From Apricaphanius iberus (lineage: Eukaryota > Chordata > Actinopteri > Cyprinodontiformes > Aphaniidae), in NCBI GenBank assembly GCA_028564705.1, contig JAPXFQ010001396.1, positions 62,001-126,000 on the forward strand: 64,000 bases of DNA. Direction: 5' to 3'. Shown in pieces: positions 13,483 through 24,809 of the stretch (position 1 is the first letter of the stretch; each line of letters starts with the position of its first letter). A program made the position numbers and the translations under genes. A model generated the notes under the pieces. That model saw only the letters and a list, made by a program, of their open reading frames with translations. It did not search any database and had not been told where the DNA came from.

Positions 13483-13862
13483 CCGGAGCCGGTCGCGGCT
13501 TACCGCCGCGGAAGAAATGTGCCCCACAGGGGCCAGCCAGCGCCGGAGAGAGGTCCCTCAAGGGGATCCTCCCGCACAGTGCGGCCGCCCATTACCTGCC
13601 GGGTTGAATCCCCCGGGCAGACTGTGCGGACCCCACCCGTTTATCTCTTAAACGTTTCTCGCCCTCTTCAACTCTGTCCTCTCAGTTCTGTCTATTTTTC
13701 CTTAAGATAGTTGTCGACTATCGGTCTCGTGCCGGTATTTAGCCTTAGATGGAGTTTACCACCCACTTTGGGCTGCATTCTCAAACAACCCGACTCCGAG
13801 AAGACCCCGGCATGACGGGGGCCGTTACCGGCCCTACACCGTCCACGGGTCAGGAGGACTAA
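13483..13862 (-). pseudogene. 28S rRNA fragment embedded in the LINE 3' UTR
   Basis: The reverse complement reads as the 5' part of large-subunit rRNA. It includes GGTCTTCTCGGAGTCGGGTT, AAACTCCATCTAAGGCTAAA, ATACCGGCACGAGACCGATA, AAACGGGTGGGGTCCGC and GCCGCGACCGGCTCCGG, all conserved vertebrate 28S blocks in the right order around the D1-D2 region. It has diverged in the variable parts and is only ~380 bp, so it is not a working rRNA gene. It lies antisense to the LINE, with LINE UTR sequence (the GGTTAATGTTAGTAG repeat) on both sides. Confidence 0.9.
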
Positions 13863-14446
13863 GACAGAGTGTTGGTAGCCAGGTCTCCTAGTAGCTAGGA
13901 GACAGGTTAATGTTAGTAGCTATGCTGCTTTAGGCTAGGCTGTTGGAGGACATTATTAGGGTCTGTTCCTACTTTCTCTCCTACTTCTCCCCAACTGCAT
14001 GATGTGCTGTCAATTCAAGCACTAACCTGTTTTCTATTATAGTAGGTGCTCCGGATTAGCCCTGCTTGACGACCCTGACTAAGATGGCATTGCAGTGACG
14101 GAAAATTCTCCACGTCCTGCAACAAACTTGTGCATCGGTTCTGTTGCTCTTTCTGTGTCTCTGTTGTGTATTCTCCAAGCCACAGACGGTCGCGGCAGAT
14201 AACCGCTTGTGCTGAGCCTGGTTCTGCCGGAGGTTTCTTCCTGTTAAAAGGGAGTTTTTCCTTCCCACTGTCGCTGCATGCTTGCTCAGTATGAGGGATT
14301 GCTGAGAATTCCACGACGCAATCTTCTGTGGTTCTGTAATTTCTACACTAAACATTGTATTGTAATAACTCTTTTTGTAAAGTGCCTTGAGATGACATCT
14401 GTTGTGAAATGGCGCTATATAAATAAACTGAATTGAATTGAATTGA

Positions 14447-15355
14447 ATTTTAGCTGGTGAATTTAATCTACATATAGATAATCTTTTAGATCCTTTATCA
14501 ACAGATTTTTTAAATATTTTGAATTATATGGAGTTTAGCCAACATGTCATGCAGCCAACTCACTACAGAGGATACACCCTGGACCTGGTCATCACGTATG
14601 GCTTGTCCACCTGTGTGTCCTCTGTTGTTGACTTGGCTGTCTCTGACCACTACTGTGTTTTTCAAAATCACCAGTTTTATCCAATCAGAGACCTCTGTGA
14701 GAACTGTCAGGAAGCGTCATCTAACCCCTGAAGTGGCTGCAGGTTTTCTTGAAGTTTTTAAAAAGTTCCCTCCTGTACCTTTACCTGCCCCTGTGATTTT
14801 ATTGTTAATGATTTTAACAGTAGGCTTCAATCTGCTCTCGACCTGCTGGCTCCACTTAAAGTTGTAAATATAAATTCAAAACGTACAGCAGCATGGAGAA
14901 ATGAAGATCTTAAAAAATTAAAGAGGAGCTGCAGGGTGACAGAAAAGAAATGGAGATAACACAAAATCACAAATCATCAGATATACATAGAACATCTCAA
15001 ATCATACAATAGTGCTTTCGGAAATTCCAGAAATACATAAAAAATAATCCCAAAATTCTGTTTTCCACCATTGACAATATTCTTAATCATTCCTTTAATA
15101 CTTTTAAGAAAACCCCCTCAAACACTCTCTGTGAGGAGTTTGCAGACCACTTCAGAGGGAAGGTAGACACCATCAGATGAAATGTTTTATCCTCTCAAAC
15201 TAACATGGTTTTAGACAAATCTGAGTGTCTGCCTTTACCAGAGGAAACATTGGACAGTTTTATCCTGGTAGAAGCTGGGACCCTTGATAAAGTTTTCTCC
15301 TCAGTGAGGCCCACCACAAGCGCTTTGGATCCGATTCCCACAGATTTTTTTAAAG
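14447..15355 (+). pseudogene. Older LINE: endonuclease remnant and start of RT
   Basis: Readable blocks include GEFNLHIDN, the endonuclease substrate-binding region HVMQPTHYRGYTLDLVITYG, and VSDHYCVF (the SDH motif). Further on are the linker preceding the RT and the SALDPIPTDFFK block that opens the RT domain. Frame changes occur between blocks. The reading stops at 15355 where the GC-rich retroposon was inserted, and resumes in register at 17294 with LNFMNCSLQTGVFPATFKAA. Confidence 0.85.
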
Positions 15356-17285
15356 CAAGAACAACACGCAACAACACCACAATTGAGCAGGGGGAGAGAG
15401 GCTGGGGGTCTTTCCACACACCTGTTCGTTGGACCATCAGGGGTTGGAGCCCGGGTATCAGGCCGTCGGGTCGGGACCTAGGCTGGTGGCCTACTCTTGC
15501 CGGGATGGGGGCCTTGGCGGTCTGCTTGTCCCCGTCCTGGTGGGCAAGGGGTCCGTCTCCCGGGTGCAGGGGCAGGGTGCTCTATCGGGGCGTCTGTCCC
15601 TGGGCCTGGAAGTATAGAGTATGTATGGGGTGTATGAATGAGTGTACAGCGTCCTTTTTTGGTGTGTCCTGTATAGGTAAGAATGTGTGCGCATGAGAGG
15701 GAGGGTACGTATGAGTGTCTCTGTCTGTCTATGTCTACTTGTCAGGTTGGGTGTTTGGCTGCCCTCTGGCCTGGTCCCTCTTCTTCCCCTCCGACACTCC
15801 CCATCGGTGATGGATGCTCCTGCCCGCTGGTCGATGATGGCTCTCGATGTCTGGGGCCGGGGGTCCCGGTTGCGACCCGGCTCGGTCCTGGTGCATGCCT
15901 GGCTGGTCCTGGGTGGGCCGGTGTGTCGGGCGGCCGCTGTTTCGGGCCGACATCCTCCTTGGATTGACTGGGGCACCTCTTATGGGGGTGCTGGGGTTGT
16001 AAAGTAGGTTGGTGCCGTCCGGTGGGTCGGTGGGGACCGTGCCCGGCGCCCAAGCTCCTGCCAGTTCCATGAGTTCTACTGCCTGGTCGGTTCATCTGGG
16101 GGGGCTGTCCGGCATTGGCTGGGCCCCAGATCTTGGCGCTCTGAGGGGGCGGGATCTGGACCCGGGAGCTGGTAGATCTGGATGTCCAGGTGCTGGCTGG
16201 GCGTGGCCTGGGGAGGGCGTGCATCCGCTGTGGCTTATACTGTGGCTCCCTGGCTTGTGGGTGTGTGGGGGGGGCGGGTTGTTGGCGGTGGGTATTCGTC
16301 CGGGGTGGCGGTGGCGTGTAATATCCGTCGGTCGACTGTGGGCGCCTCCTGCCCAGCGGCGGGGGACCCCTCTCGGCGGGTCCCTGGTCGGGGCCCTGCT
16401 GGGGGGCGGGGTGCCCCTGATCCCTGTGGCCTTCGGGTCCTGTTCCGGGCCCGCCCTGGCGTAGCCGGTTTCTGGCGGAGCCCGTGGGCTCGTCCCTGCG
16501 ATTTCTCGGGGCCCCAGCATTGCGGCTGCTTGGTGTTCCCCTGGGGCTTCCATCTGTTCCTCTCTTGGTGGGTGATCGGCCCTGCGCTGGTCCGCCTGCA
16601 GCTCCTGCGCTCTGTGGGACTCTGGATGCATGCGTCTCCTGCCTCCTTCATGTCTGTGTCGATTCCTGTAGGACGGATTGACGGTTCCTTACACCAGCTA
16701 TCAATCACTTGCATGGGGAAACCTTATTCAGACCTGAATGCTCGCACACACATAGGTGTGGGGACATTGGTGTGGACGGACATATCTTGACCTGAGGTTA
16801 TCGTCATTAGTTAGCTTTTACCAGGAGCTTACCAGAAATATTAGTATTGTGTTCATTAATCCATGCTTGTGTGTACTTAATGTGTAATTCTTAATTTTTA
16901 TTACTGGATCTGAACTATTGGTGTGGTTCTGTTCAGTTCGTTGTTTTTGTTTGTTTTGTTTTACCGCTTCTCTGCCATCCGGCAGAGGCGGAGGACTGGG
17001 ATGTTTTCTTGTGTTCTTTGTTTGCCTCCCTGTCTTGTGTCGTCGGTTCGCGCCTCTGCTGGTGCGGTTTCTTCATCTTCCTTTCTTCCTTATAGAAATT
17101 GAACCCTCAATAATCACTAATAAAGATTTTTTAATACATATACATCAGCAAAGCTGTAATACTCTGCTTGGGAAAGTAAATCTGTTGGGCTTGTACTTGG
17201 TACTCAGACACCATTTCGGTGTGGCAAACTGCTAGACAGGACACGTAAAAAAATTAATAAATAAATAAACGCAATTTTATTGTTC
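15356..17285 (+). mobile_element. GC-rich poly(A) retroposon, copy 1 (5'-truncated)
   Basis: This ~1.93 kb block is strikingly GC-rich against its AT-rich surroundings. It is flanked by the 8-bp repeat TTTTAAAG (15348-15355 and 17286-17293). It begins with AGAACAACACGCAACAACAC and ends with CTGCTAGACAGGACACGT plus an A-rich tail. Copy 2 at 35818-38071 is homologous along its whole length but extends about 150 bp further at the 5' end, so copy 1 is 5'-truncated. Long frames on both strands reflect base composition, and none shows a known domain. TSD, tail and truncation indicate target-primed reverse transcription by another element's machinery. I do not recognise the family. Confidence 0.82.
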
Positions 17286-18190
17286 TTTTAAAGACGAGAT
17301 TTTAAACTTTATGAATTGCTCCCTTCAGACAGGGGTTTTTCCTGCCACCTTTAAAGCAGCGGTAGTGTGGCCCCTGCAGAAGAAGAGCAATTTAGATTTT
17401 AATGATTTAAACAATTACCTTATAATTAAACTAACCGCTATCTAACTTACCATTTTTAACCATTTTTTCAACTTAATTATTTTATTAACGCTCATAACGT
17501 CCTAGAGAAATTTCAGTCTGATTTTAGGATGAACCATAGCATGGAGACGGCTCTTTTAAAGATTTGAAAAGATTTTAGATTAAACTCTGATGCTAAGAAG
17601 GTGACAGTGTTGGTTCTACTGGATCTAAGCGCTGCCTTTGATACAGTAGACCACACTATTCTTTTAACCCTTTAAGAAAAGATTGGCCTCTCTGGTTCTG
17701 TTCATAAATGGTTCACATCATTTCACAGAATTTTATGGTAAGTTTAGATACCTGTTCCTCTAAGGTCCATAAGATCACATGTGGTGTGCCACAGGGTTCA
17801 GTTTTAGGCCCAGTGCTTTTTAACCTATATATGCTCCCTCTTGGCAGTGTAATCAGAAGACATGGCGTTAACTTTCACAGTTATGCTGATGATACACAGT
17901 TGTACATCTCCATGTCTCCTGATGACACATGAACAATGGATGCACTTTTTAACTGCATTTTAGACATCAACTGCTGGATGGCAGAAAACTTTCTTCAGCT
18001 CAACCAGGACAAAACTGAAGTTTTAGTCATCGTGCTGAAGCTCAGGGAAACTTTTACCAAAACTACAATCACTGTCTTTTAATCCATCTTTACAAGTGAA
18101 GAACCTGGGTGTGATTTTTGACTCTGAGCTGACTTTTATCCCTCACATTAAAAATATTACTAAAATAGGTTTTTATCATCTAAAGACAGT
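17286..18190 (+). pseudogene. Older LINE: reverse transcriptase remnant
   Basis: Recognisable RT blocks appear in several frames: [48 protein letters not shown] and [12 protein letters not shown]. The block LGVIFDSELTF near the end belongs to the region following the catalytic core. Stops and frameshifts occur at several points, including one soon after the YADD motif. The sequence is cut off at about 18190 by another insertion, and roughly 130 residues of the usual C-terminal region are missing before it resumes near 21986. Confidence 0.85.
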
Positions 18191-18609
18191 GTGGGGTAGA
18201 ATACTTTGTAAATGTATTTACTTACAGAATACTGAATACCTGTATGATTAACTGTATGTATTTTGTAACGTATTCCATTACTTTGCGGAATTCTGGTACT
18301 GTATTCAAAATACTTGGAATACTTCCCCTTAAAAACAGCATTTAAGGCTATTAAATGTCACAAAATGCATTGGTAGTGTAGGAACTAAACTGCCTGCTTA
18401 AAACTCTGAACTCTACTCATGCATGTTCAAATCAGAGATGAAAGGAGAGGAATCCCGTTCTTTTAAGTTTATTCAAACAGGTCAAATATTCATTTTACAG
18501 AGTGATTGCTCACACTGGGTCAGCTCTGCTCAGTCTAACAGTTTCCTTCTTTGAACACAATACTTTTATAGCTTCCAAAATCTTTACAATATCTGGGCGT
18601 TAACTTTGT

Positions 18610-18885
18610 CTCACATTCAACTATGGTAAATGGTAAATGGACAGAATTTATATAGCACTTTTCTAGCATTACTGACAACTCAAAGCGCTTTACATTGCAG
18701 CCACATTCAACCATTCACACTCACATTCATACACACCGATAGCCAACATAGCTCGGTAGGACGATGTAGAATTTTTGGGGTTAAGTGCCTTGCCCATGGG
18801 CACATCGACATGTGACTGGAGGAAGCTGGAATCAAACCTACAACCACTGAGTGGGGCCACAGTCGCCCCAAACCTAACTAACAAA
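18610..18885 (-). repeat. SINE-like repeat, reversed
   Basis: The reverse complement carries the GGGCAAGGCACTTAACCCC block and the AAAGCGCTTTGAG and TATAAATTCTG-like 3' blocks found in many fish SINEs with LINE-type tails, ending in ATGGTAA-type repeats. The GGGCAAGGCACTT block is shared with the element at 26023-26346, so they probably belong to related families. Confidence 0.65.
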
Positions 18886-19512
18886 ACTAATCATCAACAT
18901 TACCATACATGGTGTCTTCATGAAATTCACAGTTTCATTGGTCCATCACAAATTATGCACTCATGATATATTAACATAATGGGAGGTGTTTTTCTCCAAC
19001 CAGATTGTGATAAAAAGCAGACCATTTGAGATGAGGATTGTATTACCTTGCAAAAGTTAATAAAAAAAATTTAAGGAGGACACTATGTATGTGCTACACC
19101 ATGAACTTTCTCTAAAAATGCTTTTAACTAATCCGCCAGCCATCTGCTGGGGTCTTAGAACAATATACCACTGAGGATCCTTCTGGAATGCTCACACCAA
19201 GCCTGCAGGCTTCAGTTTAAGCAAAGCCTTACTTTTCTTTCAACTCAGCATGCTGCATGTGACAAAACATAATGTAATAAAATAAATTACCCTTTAATAA
19301 ACCAAAAATATTAAAATAAATCCTTTAATAGATACTCCTGCAGGAAAACAGAGGTTATTTATTTATCAATATTAAACCTTATTAATACTAAACAGTACTG
19401 ACTGGGGAAAAGAAAAGTCTTTAATTATTTTGGAACAACACTGCTACCTTTCAGTGATCTAAAACCAAGCAACCAACCAAACAAAAAAACTAGTTTTTAG
19501 CAGTAATATCTC

Positions 19513-21090
19513 CATCCATCCATCTGTCCATCCATCTTCTTCTGCTTAGCTAGGGTCGGGTCGCAGGGGCAGTAGCGTACGCAGGGAGTACGAGACTTCC
19601 CTCTCCCCAGCCACTTGGGCCAGCTCCTCGGGAGGAATCTCGAGGCGCTCCCTGGGAAGCCGGGAGGCATAGTCCCTCCAGCGAGTCCTCGGTCTTCCTC
19701 TGGGCCTCCTCCCGGTGGGACGTGTCCGGAACACCTCACCAGGGAGGCATCCAGGGGGCATCCTGACCAGATGCCCGAGCCACCTCAACTGGCTCCTCTC
19801 AACGTGGAGGAGCAGCGGCTCTACTCTGAGCCATCACTGGATGACCGAGCTTCTCACCCTAGCTCTAAGGGAGAACCCAGCCAACCTACGGAGGAAACTC
19901 TTTTCAGCCGCCTGTATCTGTGATCTTGTTCTTTCGGTCACCGCCCAAAGTTTGTGACCATAGATGAGGGTAGGAACGTAGATCGACCGGTAAATCGAGA
20001 GCTTTGCCTTTCGGCTCAGCTCTCTCTTCACCACGACAGACCGGTACAGCGCCCGCATAACTGCAGATGCCTTACCAATCTGTCTATCAATCTCCCGCTC
20101 CATTTTTGCCTCATTTGTGAACAAGCCCCCCAGATATGTAAACTCCTCCACTTGAGGAAGGACCTCATCCCTGACCCGAAGAAGGCACCCTACCCTTTTC
20201 CAACTCAAGACCGTGGTCTCGGATTTGGAAGTGCTGATCCTCTTCCCAGCTGCTTCACACTTGGCTGCGAACTGCTCCACTGAAAGCTTTAGATCACGTT
20301 CCAATGAAGCCAACAGGACCACATAATCTGTGAAAGCAGAGACCCGATCCAGAGGTCACCAAAGCGGATCCCCTCACCACCTTGGCTGCGCCTAGAAATC
20401 CTGTCCATAAATGTTATGAACAGGATCGGTGCCAAAGGGCAGCCTTGGCGGAGTCCAACTCTCACTGGAAACAAATCCAACTTACTGTCGGAAATACGAA
20501 CAAAACTCTGACACCAGTCATACAGGGACCTTACAGCCCTTATCAAAGGGCCCAGTACCCCATACTTCCGTAGTACCCCCCATAGGATTCCCCAAGGGAC
20601 TTAGTCAAACGCCTTCTCCAAGTTCACAAAACAGATGTAGACCGGTGGAGCGATCTGCCCCGCACCCTCTAGTACCCTGCTGAGGGTGTAGAGCTGGTCC
20701 AGTGTTCCACGGCCAGAAATGGCATTCCCAAACGAGTTGTGAGGGTCTGTTGGGAACGTCTGGAAGAGTCCCCTGTCAGGAGTTTTAACTCCCACCTCCA
20801 GCAGAACTTCAAACGCGTCCGGGAGGAGGTGGGGGACATTGAGTCTGAGTGGGCCATGTTCCGTGCCTCCATTGTCGTGAAGGCAACCCTCGAACCCGCT
20901 GGTAAACACCGGTGGTGAGGGATGCTCTCAATCTGAAGAAGGAGTCTGATCGGGCCTTTCTGGCCTATGGGACTTCGGAAGCAGCTGATAGGTACCAGCA
21001 GGCCAAGCGGAGTGCGGCTCAGATGGTCGCTGAGGCAAAAACTCGCGTGTAGAAGGAGTCTGGGGAGACCATGGAGAACGACTTCCGTAT
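19513..21090 (-). mobile_element. Rex3/RTE-like LINE copy with 5' inversion
   Basis: A perfect 14-bp target duplication AGCAGTAATATCTC flanks the copy (19499-19512 and 21091-21104). On the minus strand it ends in GATG-type repeats, the short tail typical of Rex3/RTE elements. The main RT part lies on the minus strand (19513 to about 20745), but the 5' part (about 20745-21090) reads on the plus strand as VGDIESEWAMFRASIV and VVRDALNLKKESDRAFLAYG from the same protein. This inversion inside one target duplication is the signature of twin priming. Confidence 0.88.
19550..20745 (-). pseudogene. Rex3/RTE-like reverse transcriptase, C-terminal part
   Basis: In order on the minus strand are RGTLDQLYTLSRVLEGA and VNLEKAFD (RT palm), VGLRQGCPLAPILFITFMDR, a degraded catalytic region, the LSWKRVGCLLRV and EEFTYLGGLFTNEAKMEREI thumb region, RLRWLGHLVRMPPG-like and RGRPRTRWRDY. 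The frame changes several times and includes a stop after EKAFD. It cannot encode an active protein. The clade call comes from these conserved blocks and the GATG tail. Confidence 0.85.
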
Positions 21091-21985
21091 AGCAGTAATA
21101 TCTCTTTACCTTTTATTACATTTTATATTTTGTCATTTGAAATAAAGTTTAGGTGTTTATCAGCCAGAGCCAATTAGACTATTTGCGACTTTCTGTTAAA
21201 AATATACAAGTTTTGTAAACTGACATTCATTGCATTCCAAATACAAATCTTTTATCATTGTAGCAATCATTTTCGGGAAACCTTTCGCAATATATGATCA
21301 AGCTAATGTCATGTCAGATACAACCACTGTAACTGTGAGAAATGACCTAACTAACACGATACAGGCCCTGTCAAATAATGAAAAAAAAAAAACCAGTAGT
21401 AGAGGATTTTGTTTTGTTTTTGTACATCGTTGCAGTGACTTTAAAATGTTTTATGACTTTCACATACCTTTTAGGCTGGGCAGCCGGATACTTTGTTTCT
21501 AGTTTGCTGTTGACATTGTTGATGTGCGGCGCTGTAGGTTCTTGAGACCCGCCAGCAAAGTTTAGACAAAAATGTAAAACAATTTCCCACTGGATCCATC
21601 CCTAACCGTTGTAACCACCATGGTCTTAGCTCGGATTCTGTCAGTTATGCTCGAATGAAATCTAGCATCACTTTAAAAAAATAAAATGTGAGAGAGCGCC
21701 ATTGAATGCATTGTTTCCTTCACTGTTAGTAGGTTTATTTGGCTGTAGTTGTGGCTCTAACCAGCCCAGCTCCAGGTCTGAGTCCATACCTTGCAACTCA
21801 CGTTTATGCTGGTTTTTGAGTGTTGGAGTGTTTCGGCAATGTTGTTTAGGAGTATTATGGGATAGTCTGAACGGTGCGGAGACACAAGTTTCCCTAAACT
21901 TATATCTTAATCTTTCAGGTGGAAAATGGAAAACAAACAAGTATTCCAATGGTATTACGAAAGTAACTGTATTCCGAAAACCAGG

Positions 21986-22490
21986 ACACAGACTCATGGT
22001 GAGGCGTCTTTCAATTATTGTGGCCCTCATCTCTGAAACAGGCTGCCAGAGGATCTCAGGGCCGCAGAGAACGTTCATGTTTTTAAGAGCACTTTTCAAG
22101 ACTCACCTTTTTAGCTTAGCTTTTAACTGATTATTATTTATTAATATCTGTTTTAATCACTCTGTATGTTTTCTTTGATAGAATTTTTAGTTGAGCTTTT
22201 AACTGGATCATTTACTAATTATTTATCTGCTTTGCATTTTTTTCCGATCATATCTTATCAGTCTTTTACACTTTAAAATTAAAATGCTACCAGTCTTACA
22301 ATTTTCATCAGTATTTTACTAGTTAATCTCATTTTATACTCTTGTTTATTTCAATATAGTTGTGATGATGTTTTTATTTAGGGTTGGGAAGGGTGGGGTT
22401 TGTGGGGTCATTTTAATCTCTAAAGCACTTTGAGAAGCTATGAATTTGAAAAGCACTTCATAAATAAAGTTTAAATTGATTTGATATAAG
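21986..22490 (+). repeat. Older LINE: C-terminus and 3' tail
   Basis: The sequence resumes the older LINE with RTQTHGEASFNYCGPHLWN-like codons, then LRAAENVHVFK and THLFSLAFN before a stop near 22130. About 350 bp of AT-rich 3' UTR follows, ending in AAATAAAGTTTAAATTGATT. These closing blocks match the C-terminal region of the 10276-13328 frame in position and kind. Confidence 0.75.
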
Positions 22491-22536
22491 CAAGCATTTG
22501 AGCTATTTTTGTAGTTATGCTGCTATTGGTTTAGAC

Positions 22537-24809
22537 CAGGGGTGCACACAGTTTTTCAGCCTGAGAGCTACTTATGACATGACCGAATCAAAATGATCTA
22601 CCACTTACTAAAAATGCAAAGCACATTATTTATAAATATATTAAGAATTATTTTTATATGTACAGTATATGCTGGTGTACCTTGCATACTGCATCAACCA
22701 ATATTGCACAATACAACTCAGTAATTTTTTTTGTCATTACCTTACTCTGATGACTTGCACTGAATGGAATCAGCCAGGGATGCATAGTCCGGACAGTAGC
22801 TGCTGATAGCCAGTCTCAAGCAGACTTCCAGATGCTCATCAGTCATGGTGGAACGGTACTTGGACTTTATGATCTTCATGTGGGAAAAGGCTGACTCACA
22901 TAAATAATTGGAGCCAAATAATGCAGTCAAGAAGGTAGCACATTTCCTGATGTTGGGGTACTTGTCCTCTGTGAGTAAGTTCCAGAATTGTCCATGAGCT
23001 CTGGCCTTCAGCTGAATGTCGGATTGAAGAATCTCATCCTCAACTCCAGAAGAGTTTAGGTGAAACTGTGTTGCAACTTTTGATGCCAGTGAAACAACCT
23101 CAACATCTTCCTGGAAAGGGTAGCACATGAATGTAGCGACTGGCTCAAGTAAAGCAAAGTCTTGAAAGCGTCTGTCGAACTCTGACAGACAATTGTCAAT
23201 TTGCTTTATTTAGCGTGCACCGGCACATGACTGCTCTTGTGTCTCCAGCTCTGCCGCGAGGTTCTGGAAGTTTGCAAAATCATGGCGGTGAAGCTTTGAG
23301 GAGAGATGTTGCATTTTTCGTTTGAAAGCATTAACTGAGTTGATCATATCGATCACAGTTTTGTCCTTTCCTTGCAGCTCTAGATTAAGGTCATTCAACA
23401 TGTTGGTCAGATCGGTTAAGAATACCAAGTCCAGCAGCTACTGATGGTCATTTAGTTGGCTATAATCTGCATGTATACTTTCACGGAAAAACTCCTTAAT
23501 CTCCAGCAACAGCTCTCGAAATCTTTGCAGGAATTTCCCCCAACTTAGCCATCTCACGTCGGTGTGCAACAACAACTCAGAGTGGTCGCACTCAGCATTC
23601 TCCACATGTGCACGGACCAGCCGTCTTTGTAGAGATCTGGCCCGAATAGAACAGGAGATCTTTGTTGCTACATCCATTATCTCTTTCATGTTGAGCATTT
23701 TTGCACATAATGCCTGTTGGTGTAAAATACAGTGGTAATTAAGGAAGTCCGGAAAATCATTGTCCTCCCTGCACTTCGCGATAAATCCATTCGAGCAGCC
23801 AACCATGGCGGGTGCGCCATCCGTGGTGATGTACACCAATTTGCAGACTGGGAGCTGGGTTTTCTCTATAAAGTTTTTGAAAGACTGAAATATGTCCTCT
23901 CCTCATGTGTGTTCTTTCATGGGCAGTACTGTTAACAGCTCCTCTTTTGCAGTCATGTCCGTAAATACCATCCGAATAAAAATTCACAATTTTGCTGTGT
24001 CACTCACGTCTGAAGACTCGTCCAACTTAAGTGAGAAACACTCACAATCTGCGATGTCCTCCCAAAGTTGCTGGGTCAAATCCTCAGCCATGGCTTCACT
24101 GTGCCGTGTTACTGTACTTCTTGATAGCTGGAGAGCTTTGATCGAAGCTAGTATTTCTGGTTTGTTTTTAAAGTCTCTGAACGACGAGTCGGCTGCTTCA
24201 ACAAATGCTTATTTTACCATCTCTCCATCTTGGAAGGATTTCTTGTTTTTAACAATGAAGTGACTCACCCGGAACGATGCTTCAGTGGCTGTCCATGCCT
24301 TTGAAGTTAGCTGTGTGAAAAATAACTGCTGTCCGGACAGCTGGGATTTTAGTTCATTCACCTTTCTCCTTCTCAGCTCGCTTTTCGGAGGGAACTTGGT
24401 GTCATAGTTTTTATAAACAGTCTGAAAATGGCGCTCCACATTTCCCTTCTTCGGTAAAGCAATTGTAGACTGACAGATGAGGCAAACCCACTTCAAAAAT
24501 GACATTGTGAAAAAGAAGTCCTCCTCCCACTCCGTATGGTAGTGGTAGATCTTCGGCTTTTTACTTGGTCCATCTTTTCCACTCATTTTTATCCCCTTTC
24601 TTACTCGCTAGCTTGCTAGAGTTTTGCAGTACTTAGCGCAGTTGTATGCGCATGCGGAGTGACGGGTGTGTCAGAGAATGGTCAGATCAGATGTTATTGC
24701 GAGGACAGATGATAGGCTGGCGCCAACTTTTTTTTCAATGCCATGCGATCTACCCACAATGCCTTTGCGATCAACCAGTCGATCGCGATCGACATAATGG
24801 CCACCCCTG
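22537..24809 (-). mobile_element. hAT transposon, Charlie-like
   Basis: The element starts CAGGGGTGCACAC and ends GGCCACCCCTG, which are the short inverted CAGGGGTG-type termini of Charlie-like hAT elements. A perfect 8-bp duplication GTTTAGAC flanks it (22529-22536 and 24810-24817). The interior encodes one transposase on the minus strand with an N-terminal BED-type zinc finger and the C-terminal hAT dimerisation region, disabled by a few stops. Confidence 0.93.
22742..24586 (-). pseudogene. hAT transposase with BED zinc finger, disabled by stop codons
   Basis: Translation begins at 24586 with a lysine-rich leader and a BED-type finger (WVCLICQSTIALPKKGNVERH). It continues through SRSTVTRHSEAMAEDL-like, DESSDVSDTAKL and VYITTDGAPAMVGC (a catalytic-core block) to LFGSNYLCESAFSHMKIIKS near the C-terminus, the hAT dimerisation signature. 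In-frame stops occur right after DGEMVK, after DTAKL, after MKEHT and near 23430 and 23210. Most look like single-base nonsense changes in an otherwise continuous frame, so loss of function is fairly recent. It resembles the transposase lineage related to the host genes GTF2IRD2 and ZBED. Confidence 0.88.

Larger units (their letters stand above)
10276..14446 (+). mobile_element. Younger L2/CR1-like LINE inserted in the older LINE
   Basis: A 7-bp repeat ATTTTAG flanks the element (10269-10275 and 14447-14453). Removing it rejoins the endonuclease frame of the older LINE. The body has an open endonuclease-RT frame to 13328, a long 3' UTR containing an antisense 28S rRNA fragment, and the common teleost tail ending in GAATT repeats. 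There is no ORF1, and the coding frame has no nearby ATG, so the copy is 5'-truncated. L2/Maui is my best clade guess; Rex1 is an alternative. Confidence 0.85.
18191..21985. mobile_element. Probable non-autonomous hAT-like insertion carrying other repeats
   Basis: The block separates two parts of the older LINE. Its left edge (GTGTGGGGTAGAATACTTTG, followed by GTAACGTATTCC-like words) and right edge (AAGTAACTGTATTCCG) resemble the ends of a common fish element family that I associate with hAT. I could not find a clean TSD, so the LINE may have lost sequence at the junction. It contains a reversed SINE and a Rex3-like copy. The remaining parts (about 18890-19495 and 21105-21980) show no coding content that I recognise. 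Confidence 0.4.
10180..22490 (+). mobile_element. Old L2/CR1-like LINE, interrupted by several insertions
   Basis: Pieces of one degenerate LINE occur in order: endonuclease N-part (about 10180-10275), endonuclease continuation (14447-15180), start of reverse transcriptase (15190-15355), RT middle (17286-18190), and C-terminus plus 3' tail (21986-22490). They are separated by a younger LINE, a GC-rich retroposon and a hAT-like block. The join across the first insertion restores the endonuclease motif IILAGEFNLHID, which shows that it really is one element. Frameshifts and stops are common, so it is the oldest layer here. Confidence 0.8.

Noticed and set aside
15491..16790. Several 150-200-codon frames on both strands in retroposon copy 1
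   Set aside because: They have the same compositional cause and do not agree in frame with copy 2.
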